Shown: in pieces, positions 47,655 to 56,584 of the stretch | Layout: every line of letters begins with the position of its first letter | Position numbering within the stretch: position 1 is the first letter of the stretch | DNA from: an uncultured Alphaproteobacteria bacterium | Lineage (GTDB): Bacteria > Pseudomonadota > Alphaproteobacteria > HIMB59 > GCA-002718135 | Direction of reading: 5' to 3' | Length of the DNA: 64,000 nt | Assembly: GCA_902570155.1 (NCBI GenBank) | Contig: CACFXU010000001.1 | Span: forward strand, 274,050 to 338,049 | Translations under genes and position numbers: made by a program | Notes under the pieces: model-generated | Told to the model about the DNA's origin: nothing | The model's input: only the letters and a program-made list of their open reading frames with translations | The model's database searches: none

Positions 47655-48275
47655 TTATTGTGATAACCCGTATATAGATCTTTGAATCTCTGTAATACCA
47701 TTATTTTTTTTGGTCTCAGATTGATATATTTTCGTAAATGATTTTTTATAATTTTGCATTAAACTTAAAATTGATTTTTTTTGATATTCTAAATGATTAT
47801 TAGATATTTTATCTATTTTAGTTAAAATTATGGAAAATTTTCTTGAGCAATCGCTCAATAAATCCAACATATCAATATCAGAATTTTTGATACCAACTTT
47901 TGAGTCAATTAGTAAAAAAACATGATCAAGTGAATCTCTGTTTTCTATATATTCTTCAATCAAGGTCATTAAGTTTTCTCGTGCAACTTTTGATACTTTG
48001 GCAAAACCATAACCGGGTAAATCAATCATATTTATTTTTTCACTAATTAAAAAAACATTTATAGCCTGTGTTCTTCCTGGAGTTTTACTAGTTTTAGCTA
48101 GTTTTTTTGTTTTAGTTAATGAATTTATTAAACTAGATTTTCCAACATTAGATCTGCCTATAAAACAACATTCTTTTTTTATATCTGAATAAGGAATGTC
48201 TTTAAATGACTGAAAGGAACCTAAAAACTTATTATTATTAAAAAAGTTATTTAAATTTTTATTTAAGCTAGCCAT
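47655..48275 (-). CDS. engB: Ribosome-biogenesis/division GTPase EngB (YsxC/YihA)
   Basis: A TrmE-Era-EngA-like GTPase needed for large-subunit assembly. The 206-residue protein has G1 GRSNVGKSSLIN near 39-50, G2 PGRTQAIN near 66, G3 DLPGYGFAKV near 81 and G4 TKIDK near 152. Its ATG overlaps the end of yidC by 8 nt. Confidence 0.96.
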   Translation of the reverse strand: MASLNKNLNNFFNNNKFLGSFQSFKDIPYSDIKKECCFIGRSNVGKSSLINSLTKTKKLAKTSKTPGRTQAINVFLISEKINMIDLPGYGFAKVSKVARENLMTLIEEYIENRDSLDHVFLLIDSKVGIKNSDIDMLDLLSDCSRKFSIILTKIDKISNNHLEYQKKSILSLMQNYKKSFTKIYQSETKKNNGITEIQRSIYGLSQ

Positions 48276-49995
48276 TTTTGGCTAAAATTCTTCTTTGAAT
48301 ATACCATTGCTGCGCAATTGATAAAATATTGTTCACTGACCAATATAAAACTAAACCAGCTGCAAAACCAGCTAGTACAAAAGTAAATACAAATGGAAGT
48401 AATGCAAAAATTCTAGCCTGTGTTGGATCAGCGGGAGCAGGATTTAGTTTTTGTTGTAACCACATAGTGAAGCCCATAATGATAGGAAGAATACCAATAT
48501 CAATTATTGAAAGTATAGGTGGCACATCCCAAGGAACTAATCCAAATATTGTCATTAAGCCCAACGGGTCTGGCGCAGATAGATCATGAATCCATCCATA
48601 AAAAGGAGCGTGATACATCTCTATCGTAACAAACAACACTTTATACAAAGAGAAGAAAATTGGTATTTGTACTAAAATTGGTAGACAACCCGCAACAGGA
48701 TTAGCACCCTCTCTTTTATACAAGGCCATTAGTTCTTGCTGCATTTTTTGTCTGTCATTTGGATATGTTTCTTTTAATCTTTGCATATCAGGCTGAAGTT
48801 TTTTCATCTTTGCCATAGATTTAAAAGATGCTTGTGCCAGTGGGAATAAAATTAAACGCATTAAAATGGTAAAGGCAATTATTGCTAGACCAAAATTACC
48901 AGCATAACCAAAAAACCAATTAATGGCATATGAAACAGGTTTAGTTAAAAAACTAAACCAGCCCCAGTCAATTGCATCAGTAAATCTTGGTATAGAGAGA
49001 TTTTCGTCATAAGCACTTAAGACATTTAATTTTTTTGCACCCACAAATAATTTTCCGCCGTAAGATATATTTTCACCCGAGTTAATTTTATATATCTGAC
49101 CAACATAACCTGCCCTATAGCTATCACGTCCATTATTTCCGTATCTATAATTGACGTTAATTGATTGGTCAGCATCAGGAATTAAAGCAGACATCCAATA
49201 TTTGTCTGTAAAACCTAACCAACCTCCTTGTGTTTTATTATCGCAAAACTCTTTTTTTGTTTGCATTGATGAATTACAATCATCGGCAATATCATCATAA
49301 TTTTTTTCCAATAATTCGTCGTTTATTAAACTAATTAAACCCTCGTGAAGTATAAAAAAATTAATTGTATCTGGTGTGTTTATTCTTTTGATTAATCTGT
49401 ATGGAAAAACTTCAATATCTTCACCACTGTTATTTTCTATTTCCTGTGTAATTGTAAACATATATTCATCATCAACTTGATAGTTGATTTTGAAAGTTAT
49501 ATTTTTATTATTCGTCCAACTAAGTGTAACAGGGCTTGAGGGGCTTAGAGTGGTAGAGTTAGTTTTCCAATTTGTTTCTAAATTAGGTAATTCAATGTTA
49601 GAATTTTTTAGTTCTTTCCAACCTGTTTCAATATAATATGGATTAGCAGTCCCATCAGGTAACAAAAGCTGTATATTATTCGAATCAGGTTCTAAGCTAG
49701 TTTTATATTTTGATAATATGAGGTCATCTAAAATTGCTCCTTTTAAATTTATAGAACCTTTAATAGATGTATTTTCAAAAATAACTCTGTCGGTTTGAAT
49801 TAAAGCTTCATCTCTACTTAGTATTTCTGAAACAGCTTGGCTGCTTTGTCCGTCAATGGATGTTGCAGGCTCTAATACTTCATCTTCTTCAAAGGATGTT
49901 GTTTGAATTGGTTGAGTTGGAAATAATAATTGAAAAAAAATAATTATCGCAATTGAAATACCAATAGCCAAATATAAATTTCTTTGTTCGTTCAT
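48268..49995 (-). CDS. yidC: Membrane protein insertase YidC
   Basis: Inserts and folds inner-membrane proteins with or without SecYEG. The 575-residue protein has an N-terminal anchor (residues about 5-25), the large periplasmic beta-domain of Gram-negative YidC (about 60-335), and the conserved five-helix core with the amphipathic [20 protein letters not shown] near 410-430 and [16 protein letters not shown] near 440. It overlaps yidD by 4 nt and engB by 8 nt. Confidence 0.97.
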   Translation of the reverse strand: MNEQRNLYLAIGISIAIIIFFQLLFPTQPIQTTSFEEDEVLEPATSIDGQSSQAVSEILSRDEALIQTDRVIFENTSIKGSINLKGAILDDLILSKYKTSLEPDSNNIQLLLPDGTANPYYIETGWKELKNSNIELPNLETNWKTNSTTLSPSSPVTLSWTNNKNITFKINYQVDDEYMFTITQEIENNSGEDIEVFPYRLIKRINTPDTINFFILHEGLISLINDELLEKNYDDIADDCNSSMQTKKEFCDNKTQGGWLGFTDKYWMSALIPDADQSINVNYRYGNNGRDSYRAGYVGQIYKINSGENISYGGKLFVGAKKLNVLSAYDENLSIPRFTDAIDWGWFSFLTKPVSYAINWFFGYAGNFGLAIIAFTILMRLILFPLAQASFKSMAKMKKLQPDMQRLKETYPNDRQKMQQELMALYKREGANPVAGCLPILVQIPIFFSLYKVLFVTIEMYHAPFYGWIHDLSAPDPLGLMTIFGLVPWDVPPILSIIDIGILPIIMGFTMWLQQKLNPAPADPTQARIFALLPFVFTFVLAGFAAGLVLYWSVNNILSIAQQWYIQRRILAKNG

Positions 49996-50237
49996 TTATT
50001 TAACTCAGATTTTTTTGGTACTGGATCAAATCCGTGGGAACCCCATGGATGACATTTTGAAATTCTTTTCACCGATAAAATTGATCCTTTAAATAACCCA
50101 TGTTCCTTTAATGCTTTAATAGAATACTCAGAGCAGGTTGGTAAATACCGACAATTCTGCCCAAGTATTGGGGAAATCAATAACTGGTATAATCTAATTA
50201 TTATGATTAAAGGTAATGAAATATATTTACTAACCAT
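49992..50237 (-). CDS. yidD: Membrane protein insertion efficiency factor YidD
   Basis: An 81-residue small membrane-associated protein that helps YidC. It has an amphipathic or hydrophobic N terminus ([20 protein letters not shown]) and three conserved cysteines in [16 protein letters not shown] and [16 protein letters not shown]. Length and motifs are normal. It sits between rnpA and yidC, overlapping each by a few bases. Confidence 0.96.
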   Translation of the reverse strand: MVSKYISLPLIIIIRLYQLLISPILGQNCRYLPTCSEYSIKALKEHGLFKGSILSVKRISKCHPWGSHGFDPVPKKSELNK

Positions 50238-50559
50238 TTATCTTTCCCTTAAGTTCTAATAAAAGTTTATCAAATTTCTCTTCGAGCAATGACGTTTTAG
50301 CTATTAACACATAATATGAATTAATTTTACCATTAATAATAATTTTTCTAGCTAATTCTCTCATTATTCTCTTTGCTCTATTTCTTTTTACTGCGTTGCC
50401 AATTTTTTTGGAAGCTGTGTATCCTACACCTATAGAATTTTCTAGATCTTGATTGTGTAAAATTTGGATATTCATATTTTTACCTTTTATAAATTCTCCC
50501 TGGTTTCGTATCATAACGAAAGTCGATCTTTTCTTAATTGTAAATAATGTTTGGGCCAT
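50230..50559 (-). CDS. rnpA: Ribonuclease P protein component
   Basis: The basic protein cofactor of RNase P. The 109-residue product begins with an [20 protein letters not shown] segment and carries the signature [21 protein letters not shown] near 51-71. It lies 9 bp downstream of rpmH, the usual order rpmH-rnpA-yidD-yidC. The RNase P RNA gene itself is not in the window. Confidence 0.95.
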   Translation of the reverse strand: MAQTLFTIKKRSTFVMIRNQGEFIKGKNMNIQILHNQDLENSIGVGYTASKKIGNAVKRNRAKRIMRELARKIIINGKINSYYVLIAKTSLLEEKFDKLLLELKGKING

Positions 50560-50568
50560 TTGGCCTTT

Positions 50569-50703
50569 TTAAGCGCTTAATTGAGCTCTTCCTTTTGCAC
50601 GTCTTCTATTAATGATTTGACGACCTGCTTTAGTTGCCATTCTAGCCCTAAAACCGTGTCTCCTTTTTCTAATTACTCTACTAGGTTGGTAAGTGCGTTT
50701 CAT
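50569..50703 (-). CDS. rpmH: 50S ribosomal protein L34
   Basis: A 44-residue, highly basic ribosomal protein, too short to be listed by most ORF filters. It starts [20 protein letters not shown], continues [19 protein letters not shown] and ends AQLSA, a full match to the L34 pattern. The start ATG is 50703-50701 and the stop TAA 50571-50569. It leads the rnpA-yidD-yidC-engB run. The 63 bp to panC must hold divergent promoters; TATAAT on the minus strand (50737-50732) is a -10 candidate without a good -35. Confidence 0.98.
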   Translation of the reverse strand: MKRTYQPSRVIRKRRHGFRARMATKAGRQIINRRRAKGRAQLSA

Positions 50704-50766
50704 AATAAATCTTTGGGCCTAATACGAATTCATTATATATAAGTCAAATATTTACTTATGTAATCG

Positions 50767-51597
50767 ATGAAAATTTTCAGAAAAGCTAGTGAATTAGAGC
50801 CAAATTTAGTTTCAATCAAAGACAAGGGTCAGTCTATTGGTTTAGTTTTAACAATGGGAAACTTACACGATGGACATTTATCTCTCATTAGAGAAGCACA
50901 ATTACATAACGAATTTGTGATCTGTTCAATATTTATTAATCCTACTCAATTTAACAATGAAAATGATTTCAATTCTTATCCAAAGACAATTGATGAAGAT
51001 ATTTCTAAATTAGAAAATATTGGTTGTAATGCACTCTTCTTACCCGACATTCAAGAGATATACCCTAAAGGATTGGCAAAGAAAAAAATTGTAAACAATT
51101 TTAGAAATATTTTATGTGATAAATTTCGACCCGGCCATTTTGATGGAGTTACTACTGTTGTGGATCTTTTTTTTAATATAATTAAACCAACGAATAGTTA
51201 TTTTGGTGAGAAGGATTTTCAGCAAGTAAAAATAATACAAGATTTAGTAAAAATTAATCATCACAATATTAAAATAATTCAATGCCCATCTGTACGAGAT
51301 AAAACAGGTATGAGTTTATCTTCAAGGAACTCTAAATTTTCTAATGATCAATTAAAAATTTTCAATGTATTAGGAAATAAAATTAAAGAACATATTAATC
51401 TGTTAAAACAAAATGAAATTAATAATTTAGATCAATTAAAAATAGAGTTTCTTCAAAATAATATAAATAAAATTGACTATTTAGAGATAAGAAATGAAAA
51501 TAATTTAGAAATAACAAAAAATTATTCTGAAGCTAGATTATTTATTGCTTTATATATTGGTGAAATTAGAATTATTGATAATTTTAAATTATATTAA
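50767..51597 (+). CDS. panC: Pantothenate synthetase
   Basis: ATP-dependent condensation of pantoate and beta-alanine. The 276-residue protein has LVLTMGNLHDGHLSLIREA near 27-45 (the HxGH region), SIFINPTQFNNENDF near 57, PGHFDGVTTVVDLFFNI near 120-136, YFGEKDFQQVKIIQDLV near 143 and SVRDKTGMSLSSRNS (KMSKS-like) near 177-191. It shares the TTAA quartet 51594-51597 with the convergent FMN protein gene. Confidence 0.95.
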   Translation: MKIFRKASELEPNLVSIKDKGQSIGLVLTMGNLHDGHLSLIREAQLHNEFVICSIFINPTQFNNENDFNSYPKTIDEDISKLENIGCNALFLPDIQEIYPKGLAKKKIVNNFRNILCDKFRPGHFDGVTTVVDLFFNIIKPTNSYFGEKDFQQVKIIQDLVKINHHNIKIIQCPSVRDKTGMSLSSRNSKFSNDQLKIFNVLGNKIKEHINLLKQNEINNLDQLKIEFLQNNINKIDYLEIRNENNLEITKNYSEARLFIALYIGEIRIIDNFKLY

Positions 51598-52202
51598 GGT
51601 ATTAACCAATTATATTCTGGTTCATTATTTTTAAATGTTAATTTTAATCGACGATGACCTGAAATTTCTAAATAAAGCCAATCAATTTCATTAATTTTAT
51701 TTTCAACTACTGTAAAATTTTTATATCCTTTTTCACTTTCTTCATGACTTGGTTCCTTTCCGGTTAAGTGTTCAGGGATACCATCTTCTGGAAATTCAGT
51801 GATTGAGCTTGGATCTTTCAATGTTAAGTAACATTTTCTACTAAACAATCTTGTTTTATCCCACATTTCTTTAGCTTTATCATTTTGATTATTAACCAAA
51901 GACGTTGTTTTGATTCGCATTTGAATTTTTAATTTATGATCATAAAAAACAAATTGAGAACTACTATTTTTTTTTAAATTAGGAACCTTCGGAGATCTAA
52001 AGTCTGTGTGAAAATTTAGTGTCATGCTATTGGGATCAAACTTTCTTAAGACTACAACTCTAGAATCAATTCCACCTTCACTATCAATATTACTAAAGAC
52101 TGGCGTGTGAAAGGTGTGTTTTCTATCTTTAACTCCTCTAGTTAAATTTTTCTTTATATCCTCAAATATTTCTGCAGCATTTTCTTTTGAAGAAGTCGAC
52201 AT
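51594..52202 (-). CDS. Pyridoxamine 5'-phosphate oxidase-like FMN-binding protein
   Basis: A 202-residue split-barrel flavoprotein of the Alr4036/PNPOx-like family. SRVVVLRKFDPNSMTLNFHTDFRSPKV spans residues about 47-74, where classical PdxH binds FMN. QFVFYDHKLKIQMRIK and the C-terminal HRRLKLTF complete the fold. It lacks the exact PdxH C-terminal dimerisation signature, so pyridoxal-phosphate synthesis is not certain. It is divergent from cca by about 40 bp. Confidence 0.78.
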   Translation of the reverse strand: MSTSSKENAAEIFEDIKKNLTRGVKDRKHTFHTPVFSNIDSEGGIDSRVVVLRKFDPNSMTLNFHTDFRSPKVPNLKKNSSSQFVFYDHKLKIQMRIKTTSLVNNQNDKAKEMWDKTRLFSRKCYLTLKDPSSITEFPEDGIPEHLTGKEPSHEESEKGYKNFTVVENKINEIDWLYLEISGHRRLKLTFKNNEPEYNWLIP

Positions 52203-52243
52203 TATTATTGTAATATAAATTGTTTTGAAGAAATAGCTAGATA

Positions 52244-53038
52244 ATGGAAATAAATAAAATTACGAATTTATTGAATCTGGAGCATGTTAAGTTTTTAATA
52301 TCTATCTTTAAAGAAAATAATATTGAAATTCGATTAGTAGGAGGGTGTATACGAGATGCTCTTCTTGAAAGAGAAATCAAAGATATTGATACAGCGACAA
52401 CTTTGGAGCCTGAAGATGTTTTGTCATTACTAAAAGATAACAATATTGAGTATGATGATTTTGCTATTCAATATGGATCTATAATTGCTTATCCTCATAA
52501 TCGAAAAATACAAATTACAACTTTACGTGAAGATGTTAATCAAATGGGAAGACATACAAATGTAATTTACACCAACAGCTGGAAAAAAGATTCAGCCAGA
52601 AGAGATTTTACTTTCAATGCTTTATATGTTGGAAACAATAATAAACTCCATGATTATTACAATGGCCAATCAGATTTAAATGAAAGTAAAATTTGTTTTA
52701 TTGGTGAAATAGAGGATAGAATAAAAGAAGATTACTTAAGAATCTATCGATACTTTAGGTTTAGAGGTTTATTTAATTTACCTAAAACATCTTTAAGTGA
52801 TCAAAAGATTGTAGAAAAATATATTCACGAATCTTTGGCAGTGTTGACCAACGATGTAATAAGACAAGAAATATTAAAAATGTTTAATATGTCTTTTCCA
52901 TTAAATTGTTTTTACATATCTCATCAAACGTTACAAAAATTCAAATGGGTTGAAATAGTGCAAGAGCATTTTATACGAACAAAATACGACCTTGGATTAA
53001 ATAAATGTCTGAATAAGATTGATAATTTAATAAATTAG
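52244..53038 (+). CDS. cca: CCA tRNA nucleotidyltransferase / polyA polymerase family (short)
   Basis: A class II nucleotidyltransferase adding or repairing the tRNA 3' CCA. The head domain is complete: IRLVGGCIRDALLEREIKDIDTATT near 28-52 with the GG and D-x-D catalytic residues, then the neck RRDFTFNALYVG near 119-130 and RIKEDYLRIYRYFRFRG near 162-178. The protein stops at 264 residues, whereas alphaproteobacterial homologues are usually near 400, so much of the body and tail domains is missing. Its TAG shares TTAG (53035-53038) with the zur stop. No frameshift continuation is visible because zur occupies the downstream DNA. Confidence 0.85.
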   Translation: MEINKITNLLNLEHVKFLISIFKENNIEIRLVGGCIRDALLEREIKDIDTATTLEPEDVLSLLKDNNIEYDDFAIQYGSIIAYPHNRKIQITTLREDVNQMGRHTNVIYTNSWKKDSARRDFTFNALYVGNNNKLHDYYNGQSDLNESKICFIGEIEDRIKEDYLRIYRYFRFRGLFNLPKTSLSDQKIVEKYIHESLAVLTNDVIRQEILKMFNMSFPLNCFYISHQTLQKFKWVEIVQEHFIRTKYDLGLNKCLNKIDNLIN

Positions 53039-53439
53039 TTTTTTAGTTTACAATTTTCGCACAAACCAAATATTTCTAAATTATGTTTTTTATAATTGAA
53101 GTTATTTTTTTCTGCTTGTTTTGAAAAATAAGAAAATAAATTATTTCCAGTTAGCTCAGTAACACTATCACAGTTTTCACATATCAAAAAAGATGTAGAA
53201 GTTTTTGCATTACATCCTTCATGTTTACAAGCAACGTAAGAATTTCTACTTTCTATTTTGTGAACTTTTCCAATTTCAATCAATTTATCGAGTGCCCTGT
53301 AAACTTGCAGAGGAGATTTTATTCCCATTTTTTGTATATCATAAAGAATTGTGTACGCCTTCATCGGTTCAGAAGAGTTTTCTAAAACTCCAAGAACTGT
53401 TTTTTGATTCTTAGTTAAATTATCCGATGTCAATCCCAT
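53035..53439 (-). CDS. zur: Fur-family zinc uptake regulator (Zur)
   Basis: A 134-residue Fur-family repressor that with zinc blocks high-affinity uptake genes. A winged-helix N-terminal domain (LTKNQKTVLGVLENSSEPMKAYTILYDIQ, then SPLQVYRALDKLIEIGKVHKIES near 45-66) is followed by a dimerisation domain with CENCDSV near 92 and C-terminal CENCK, the structural zinc cysteines. The start is ATG 53439; TTG three codons earlier is the only extension. Its place next to znuB/znuC, with a Zur-like operator at 55031, supports Zur over Fur. Confidence 0.9.
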   Translation of the reverse strand: MGLTSDNLTKNQKTVLGVLENSSEPMKAYTILYDIQKMGIKSPLQVYRALDKLIEIGKVHKIESRNSYVACKHEGCNAKTSTSFLICENCDSVTELTGNNLFSYFSKQAEKNNFNYKKHNLEIFGLCENCKLKN

Positions 53440-53462
53440 ATATCTCAATTACCAAATTGTTT

Positions 53463-54266
53463 TCATTTTTGCAACTTACCTCTCAACTCTAGTGGAATAA
53501 GAGAAATGATAAATAATATTATCGCTATAACAATAATTGATGGTCCCGAAGAGGTATTAAATTCCAAAGAAGTAAATAAGCCAATTGTAACAGATAAAAT
53601 ACCAATTAATATGGCTACAAATACCATTTGTTTTGGATTGTTAGTGATATTTCTCGATGTCGCTGCCGGTATTATTAGTAATCCTGTAATTAAAAGAGTA
53701 CCAATCATTTTTATAGATAATGCAATAACTCCAGCAAGTAGCAGGGTAAAAATCATATTATAAATGTTAGGTTGCATCCCCTCTGCTGAGGCAAGGTCAA
53801 AATTAACTGTAGCTGAAAATAATGATTTCCAAATAAAATATAAAATTCCTAAAATTACAGAACCACCAATCCATACTAGAGCAATGTCTTCTACAGTTAC
53901 TGATAAAATATCTCCAAATAGTAATCCCATAATATCAAAACGAATACTCGATAAAAAACCCATTAAAACCAAACCAATCGCAAGAGTAGAGTGAGCTAAT
54001 AATCCAAGTAATGAGTCCCCGGCTAATCTAGTCCTCTTTTGAAGATTGAGAAGAAGTAGAGCAATGACTGCCGATATTATAAACACAGAAAAGGCAATAT
54101 TTAAACTGAAGGCATAGGCTAAAGTTACTCCTAGTAAGGCAGAGTGTGCTAAGGTATCACCAAAATAAGATAATCGTCTCCAAATTACTAAACAACCTAG
54201 CGGTCCTGTTATTATTGCAATACCAATACCAGTAACTAGTGCTCTTGTAAAAAAATCATCAAACAT
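53463..54266 (-). CDS. znuB: Zinc ABC transporter permease
   Basis: The inner-membrane permease of the ZnuABC importer, ABC-3 family. The 267-residue protein has about eight hydrophobic helices and the motifs ITGPLGCLVIWRRLSYFGDTLAHSALLGV near 19-47 and ITGLLIIPAATSRNITNNPKQM near 193-214. Its ATG overlaps the znuC stop by one base. It is followed by zur 23 bp later, so zur may be read on the same transcript. Confidence 0.95.
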   Translation of the reverse strand: MFDDFFTRALVTGIGIAIITGPLGCLVIWRRLSYFGDTLAHSALLGVTLAYAFSLNIAFSVFIISAVIALLLLNLQKRTRLAGDSLLGLLAHSTLAIGLVLMGFLSSIRFDIMGLLFGDILSVTVEDIALVWIGGSVILGILYFIWKSLFSATVNFDLASAEGMQPNIYNMIFTLLLAGVIALSIKMIGTLLITGLLIIPAATSRNITNNPKQMVFVAILIGILSVTIGLFTSLEFNTSSGPSIIVIAIILFIISLIPLELRGKLQK

Positions 54267-55009
54267 TAACTAGACACACTTCCATCAGAATTATGTGTGT
54301 GATCATGATCGTGCTGATAATATGTCAACGTTTTTGATCTATGTTCACCAAATAATTCTATATAGGCTTTATCTTTTATAACTGTACTTGGTTTTCCTGA
54401 ACAACAGATATGCCCATTTAAACAAACTACATGATCTGTAGCAGACATAACAAAATGCAAGTCATGGGAGACTAATAAAATTCCACAATTTAGGTTTGCA
54501 GAAATATTTTTGATAATATTATAAAGATCAATTTCCCCATTAAAATCAACTCCTTGAACGGGTTCATCTAAGACTAGTAATTCTGGTTTTTTTGCGATAG
54601 CTCTTGCTAGAAGAACACGTTGAAATTCTCCACCAGATAGACCATGAATTTGTTCCTTGAAAAGTTTTTCTACTCCAGTTTGATTTAAAGATTCACTAAC
54701 TTCATTATCATTGAGATTATTGGTTAATCGCATGAAATCTACAACTCGTAATGGCATTGTCCAATCGATATTAATTTTCTGAGGAACATATGCGATTTTA
54801 TCTGTATACCTTTTTATTGAACCTTCATCAGGTTCAAGAATACTTAGCACCATTTTAGCTGTTGTTGTCTTTCCAGAACCATTAGGTCCTATTAGCGTAA
54901 CTATTTGACCACGCCTTACTTCAAGAGATACACCTTTTATCAACCATTTTGGAGACTTATAAACACCTGCGTTTTCCAAATTTACTAATAAATTATTTTT
55001 ACTACTCAT
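54266..55009 (-). CDS. znuC: Zinc ABC transporter ATP-binding protein
   Basis: The ATPase of the zinc importer. The 247-residue protein has Walker A GPNGSGKTTTAK near 39-50, signature LSGGEFQRVLLARAI near 134-148, Walker B LLVLDEPVQGVDF near 155 and a switch His in LLVSHDLHF. The C terminus is His-rich (YYQHDHDHTHNSD), as in ZnuC, and may bind zinc. It is the first gene of the minus-strand znuC-znuB-zur unit, divergent from znuA across the operator. Confidence 0.96.
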   Translation of the reverse strand: MSSKNNLLVNLENAGVYKSPKWLIKGVSLEVRRGQIVTLIGPNGSGKTTTAKMVLSILEPDEGSIKRYTDKIAYVPQKINIDWTMPLRVVDFMRLTNNLNDNEVSESLNQTGVEKLFKEQIHGLSGGEFQRVLLARAIAKKPELLVLDEPVQGVDFNGEIDLYNIIKNISANLNCGILLVSHDLHFVMSATDHVVCLNGHICCSGKPSTVIKDKAYIELFGEHRSKTLTYYQHDHDHTHNSDGSVSS

Positions 55010-55030
55010 TTTTCTATTTACAATGCAAAA

Positions 55031-55050
55031 TGTAATATTATAACATTACA
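55031..55050. promoter_or_regulatory. Zur operator (Zur box)
   Basis: TGTAATATTATAACATTACA is a 20-bp palindrome with only one mismatched pair. It lies in the 77-bp gap between the divergent znuC and znuA starts. It resembles the alphaproteobacterial Zur/Fur-type core with a central TTATAACAT. Its position, 22 bases from znuC and 36 from znuA, would let one dimer set control both directions. Confidence 0.85.
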
Positions 55051-55086
55051 CTATTTAACAGACTTATTTTTAATAGGAATACTTTT

Positions 55087-56568
55087 ATGAAACAAACGAA
55101 TTTTTTTCTACATATATTTAAGATTATGTTATTTTCGGGAATTCTTGTTGCAACTGCATCTGCAAGAGCAGAGTTAAAGGTTGTTACTACAATTAAACCA
55201 CTACATTCATTAATTTCAAACGTTATGGATGGAATAGGTGAGCCTGGACTCATAATCGATGGAAGTATATCACCACACAGTTTTACAATGAAACCTTCTC
55301 ATGCGAAAATGCTTGAAGAAGCAGATGTCATTTTTTGGATTGGAGAGGGTATTGAAACATCAATGGAAGAACCTCTAGACACAATTGCAAAAGATGCAGA
55401 AGTAATTGAATTTATGGAACTTGATTCAATTGCTAAATTAAAATTTAGAGAAGAATCAATTTTTGGTGACCATGACGATCACGACGATCACGACGACCAC
55501 GATAATCACGATGACCACGATGATCATGACGACCACGATGATCACGATGATCACGATGATCATGACGACCACGATGATCACGATGACCACGATGATCATG
55601 ACGACCACGATGATCACGCACACGGTGCACATGCTTTTGAATGGGCAGGATTGTTTGATCTAAAAGCGGGAACATATAAGTGGTCTGCTGCTAAAGTTGA
55701 TGGCGATTATGCTGACCCTGCTATGAAGTTAGTATTACTAGCGGCTGATGATATTGAAGCAGTTGAGGAAACGGCTGAAGAACTTTTAGAAAGTAAAACT
55801 TCCGCAAAAAAAACAAATGGCGGAACTCTTGTTGCTAAGGAGATTGCATACTCTTTAAATTTTGATGATTCTCAAAATATGACTGTGTTTACAGTTGAAA
55901 TTGCTGAGAATGGAAAATATGCTTTCTTCACAGAGCATATGCCTTTTGAGTTTGAAGCAAATGAACATTTCTTCAAAGATACCTCTGGTGTAGATATAGA
56001 ACCAATTGCTCAAGAACCAGAAATGGATGGTCACGATCATCATGATCATCACGGCCATGCACACGGTGAATTTGATGCTCACATTTGGCTAGATCCAATG
56101 AATGCTAAAGAAATGGTTCATGAAATAGCTCATGAGTTAGGTGATTTAGATCCTGCCAATAAAGAGAAATATGAAGCAAATGCTGAAGCAACAATTAAAG
56201 CTTTAGATCAGCTTATTAGTGATGTTGGTACAGATATTAATTCTGATGCAAAATTTGTTGTCTTCCATGACGCCTACCAATACTTTGAAGAAAGATTTGG
56301 TGTAAGAGCTGCAGGAGCTTTAACATTGAATACTGATGTTTTACCTGGTGCGAAGCAAATAGCTGATATTCAGGATGTTATTAAGGATAAGGGAATAAAA
56401 TGTATTTTCTCTGAACCTCAATTTAATCCAAAGATTATTACAACAATAGCTGAGGATATGAATATCAAAACAGGAGTTTTTGATCCTTTAGGTGCTAACA
56501 TTGATGCTGGTAAGTCACTTTACTTTACGTTGATTAGTAATCTCGGGGACGAGCTTAAAGGCTGTTAA
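55087..56568 (+). CDS. znuA: Periplasmic zinc-binding protein ZnuA with His/Asp repeat and inserted domain
   Basis: The zinc-capturing subunit of ZnuABC (A-I cluster SBP). It has 493 residues where about 310 are usual. Residues 1-28 are a signal peptide. The N lobe has GSISPHSF with His64. Residues 128-177 are a DDH repeat with 17 His. Residues about 178-315 are an extra domain (EWAGLFDLKAGTYKWS... region) that is not part of ordinary ZnuA. A second His-rich loop at 316-329 (DGHDHHDHHGHAHG) precedes the C lobe with HIWLDP (His332), FHDAYQYF (His394) and a late acidic FDPLGA. A Shine-Dalgarno TAGGA precedes the ATG. It is controlled by the Zur box at 55031. Confidence 0.93.
   Translation: MKQTNFFLHIFKIMLFSGILVATASARAELKVVTTIKPLHSLISNVMDGIGEPGLIIDGSISPHSFTMKPSHAKMLEEADVIFWIGEGIETSMEEPLDTIAKDAEVIEFMELDSIAKLKFREESIFGDHDDHDDHDDHDNHDDHDDHDDHDDHDDHDDHDDHDDHDDHDDHDDHDDHAHGAHAFEWAGLFDLKAGTYKWSAAKVDGDYADPAMKLVLLAADDIEAVEETAEELLESKTSAKKTNGGTLVAKEIAYSLNFDDSQNMTVFTVEIAENGKYAFFTEHMPFEFEANEHFFKDTSGVDIEPIAQEPEMDGHDHHDHHGHAHGEFDAHIWLDPMNAKEMVHEIAHELGDLDPANKEKYEANAEATIKALDQLISDVGTDINSDAKFVVFHDAYQYFEERFGVRAAGALTLNTDVLPGAKQIADIQDVIKDKGIKCIFSEPQFNPKIITTIAEDMNIKTGVFDPLGANIDAGKSLYFTLISNLGDELKGC
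55468..55617 (+). repeat. In-frame 9-bp tandem repeat encoding (Asp-Asp-His)n in ZnuA
   Basis: The 150-bp tract reads as one DH and sixteen DDH units (one DNH variant), with the DNA unit GAYGAYCAY. Synonymous third bases vary between units, so the array is not a very fresh expansion. It encodes a long metal-chelating loop. Unit gain or loss by slippage would keep the frame. Confidence 0.95.
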
Positions 56569-56584
56569 ATTTTAATATTTAAAT

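Noticed and set aside
50569..50766. oriC next to rpmH-rnpA
   Set aside because: dnaA is absent, the rpmH-panC spacer is 63 bp, and no DnaA-box cluster is visible.
55468..55617. Tandem array as a possible CRISPR or VNTR outside a gene
   Set aside because: There are no unique spacers, the unit is 9 bp, and the tract is in frame within ZnuA.
55445..55675. Minus-strand ORF rich in His/Arg/Gly repeats opposite znuA
   Set aside because: It is the antisense shadow of the (DDH)n tract; its repeats follow from the 9-bp unit, and znuA is clearly the coding strand.
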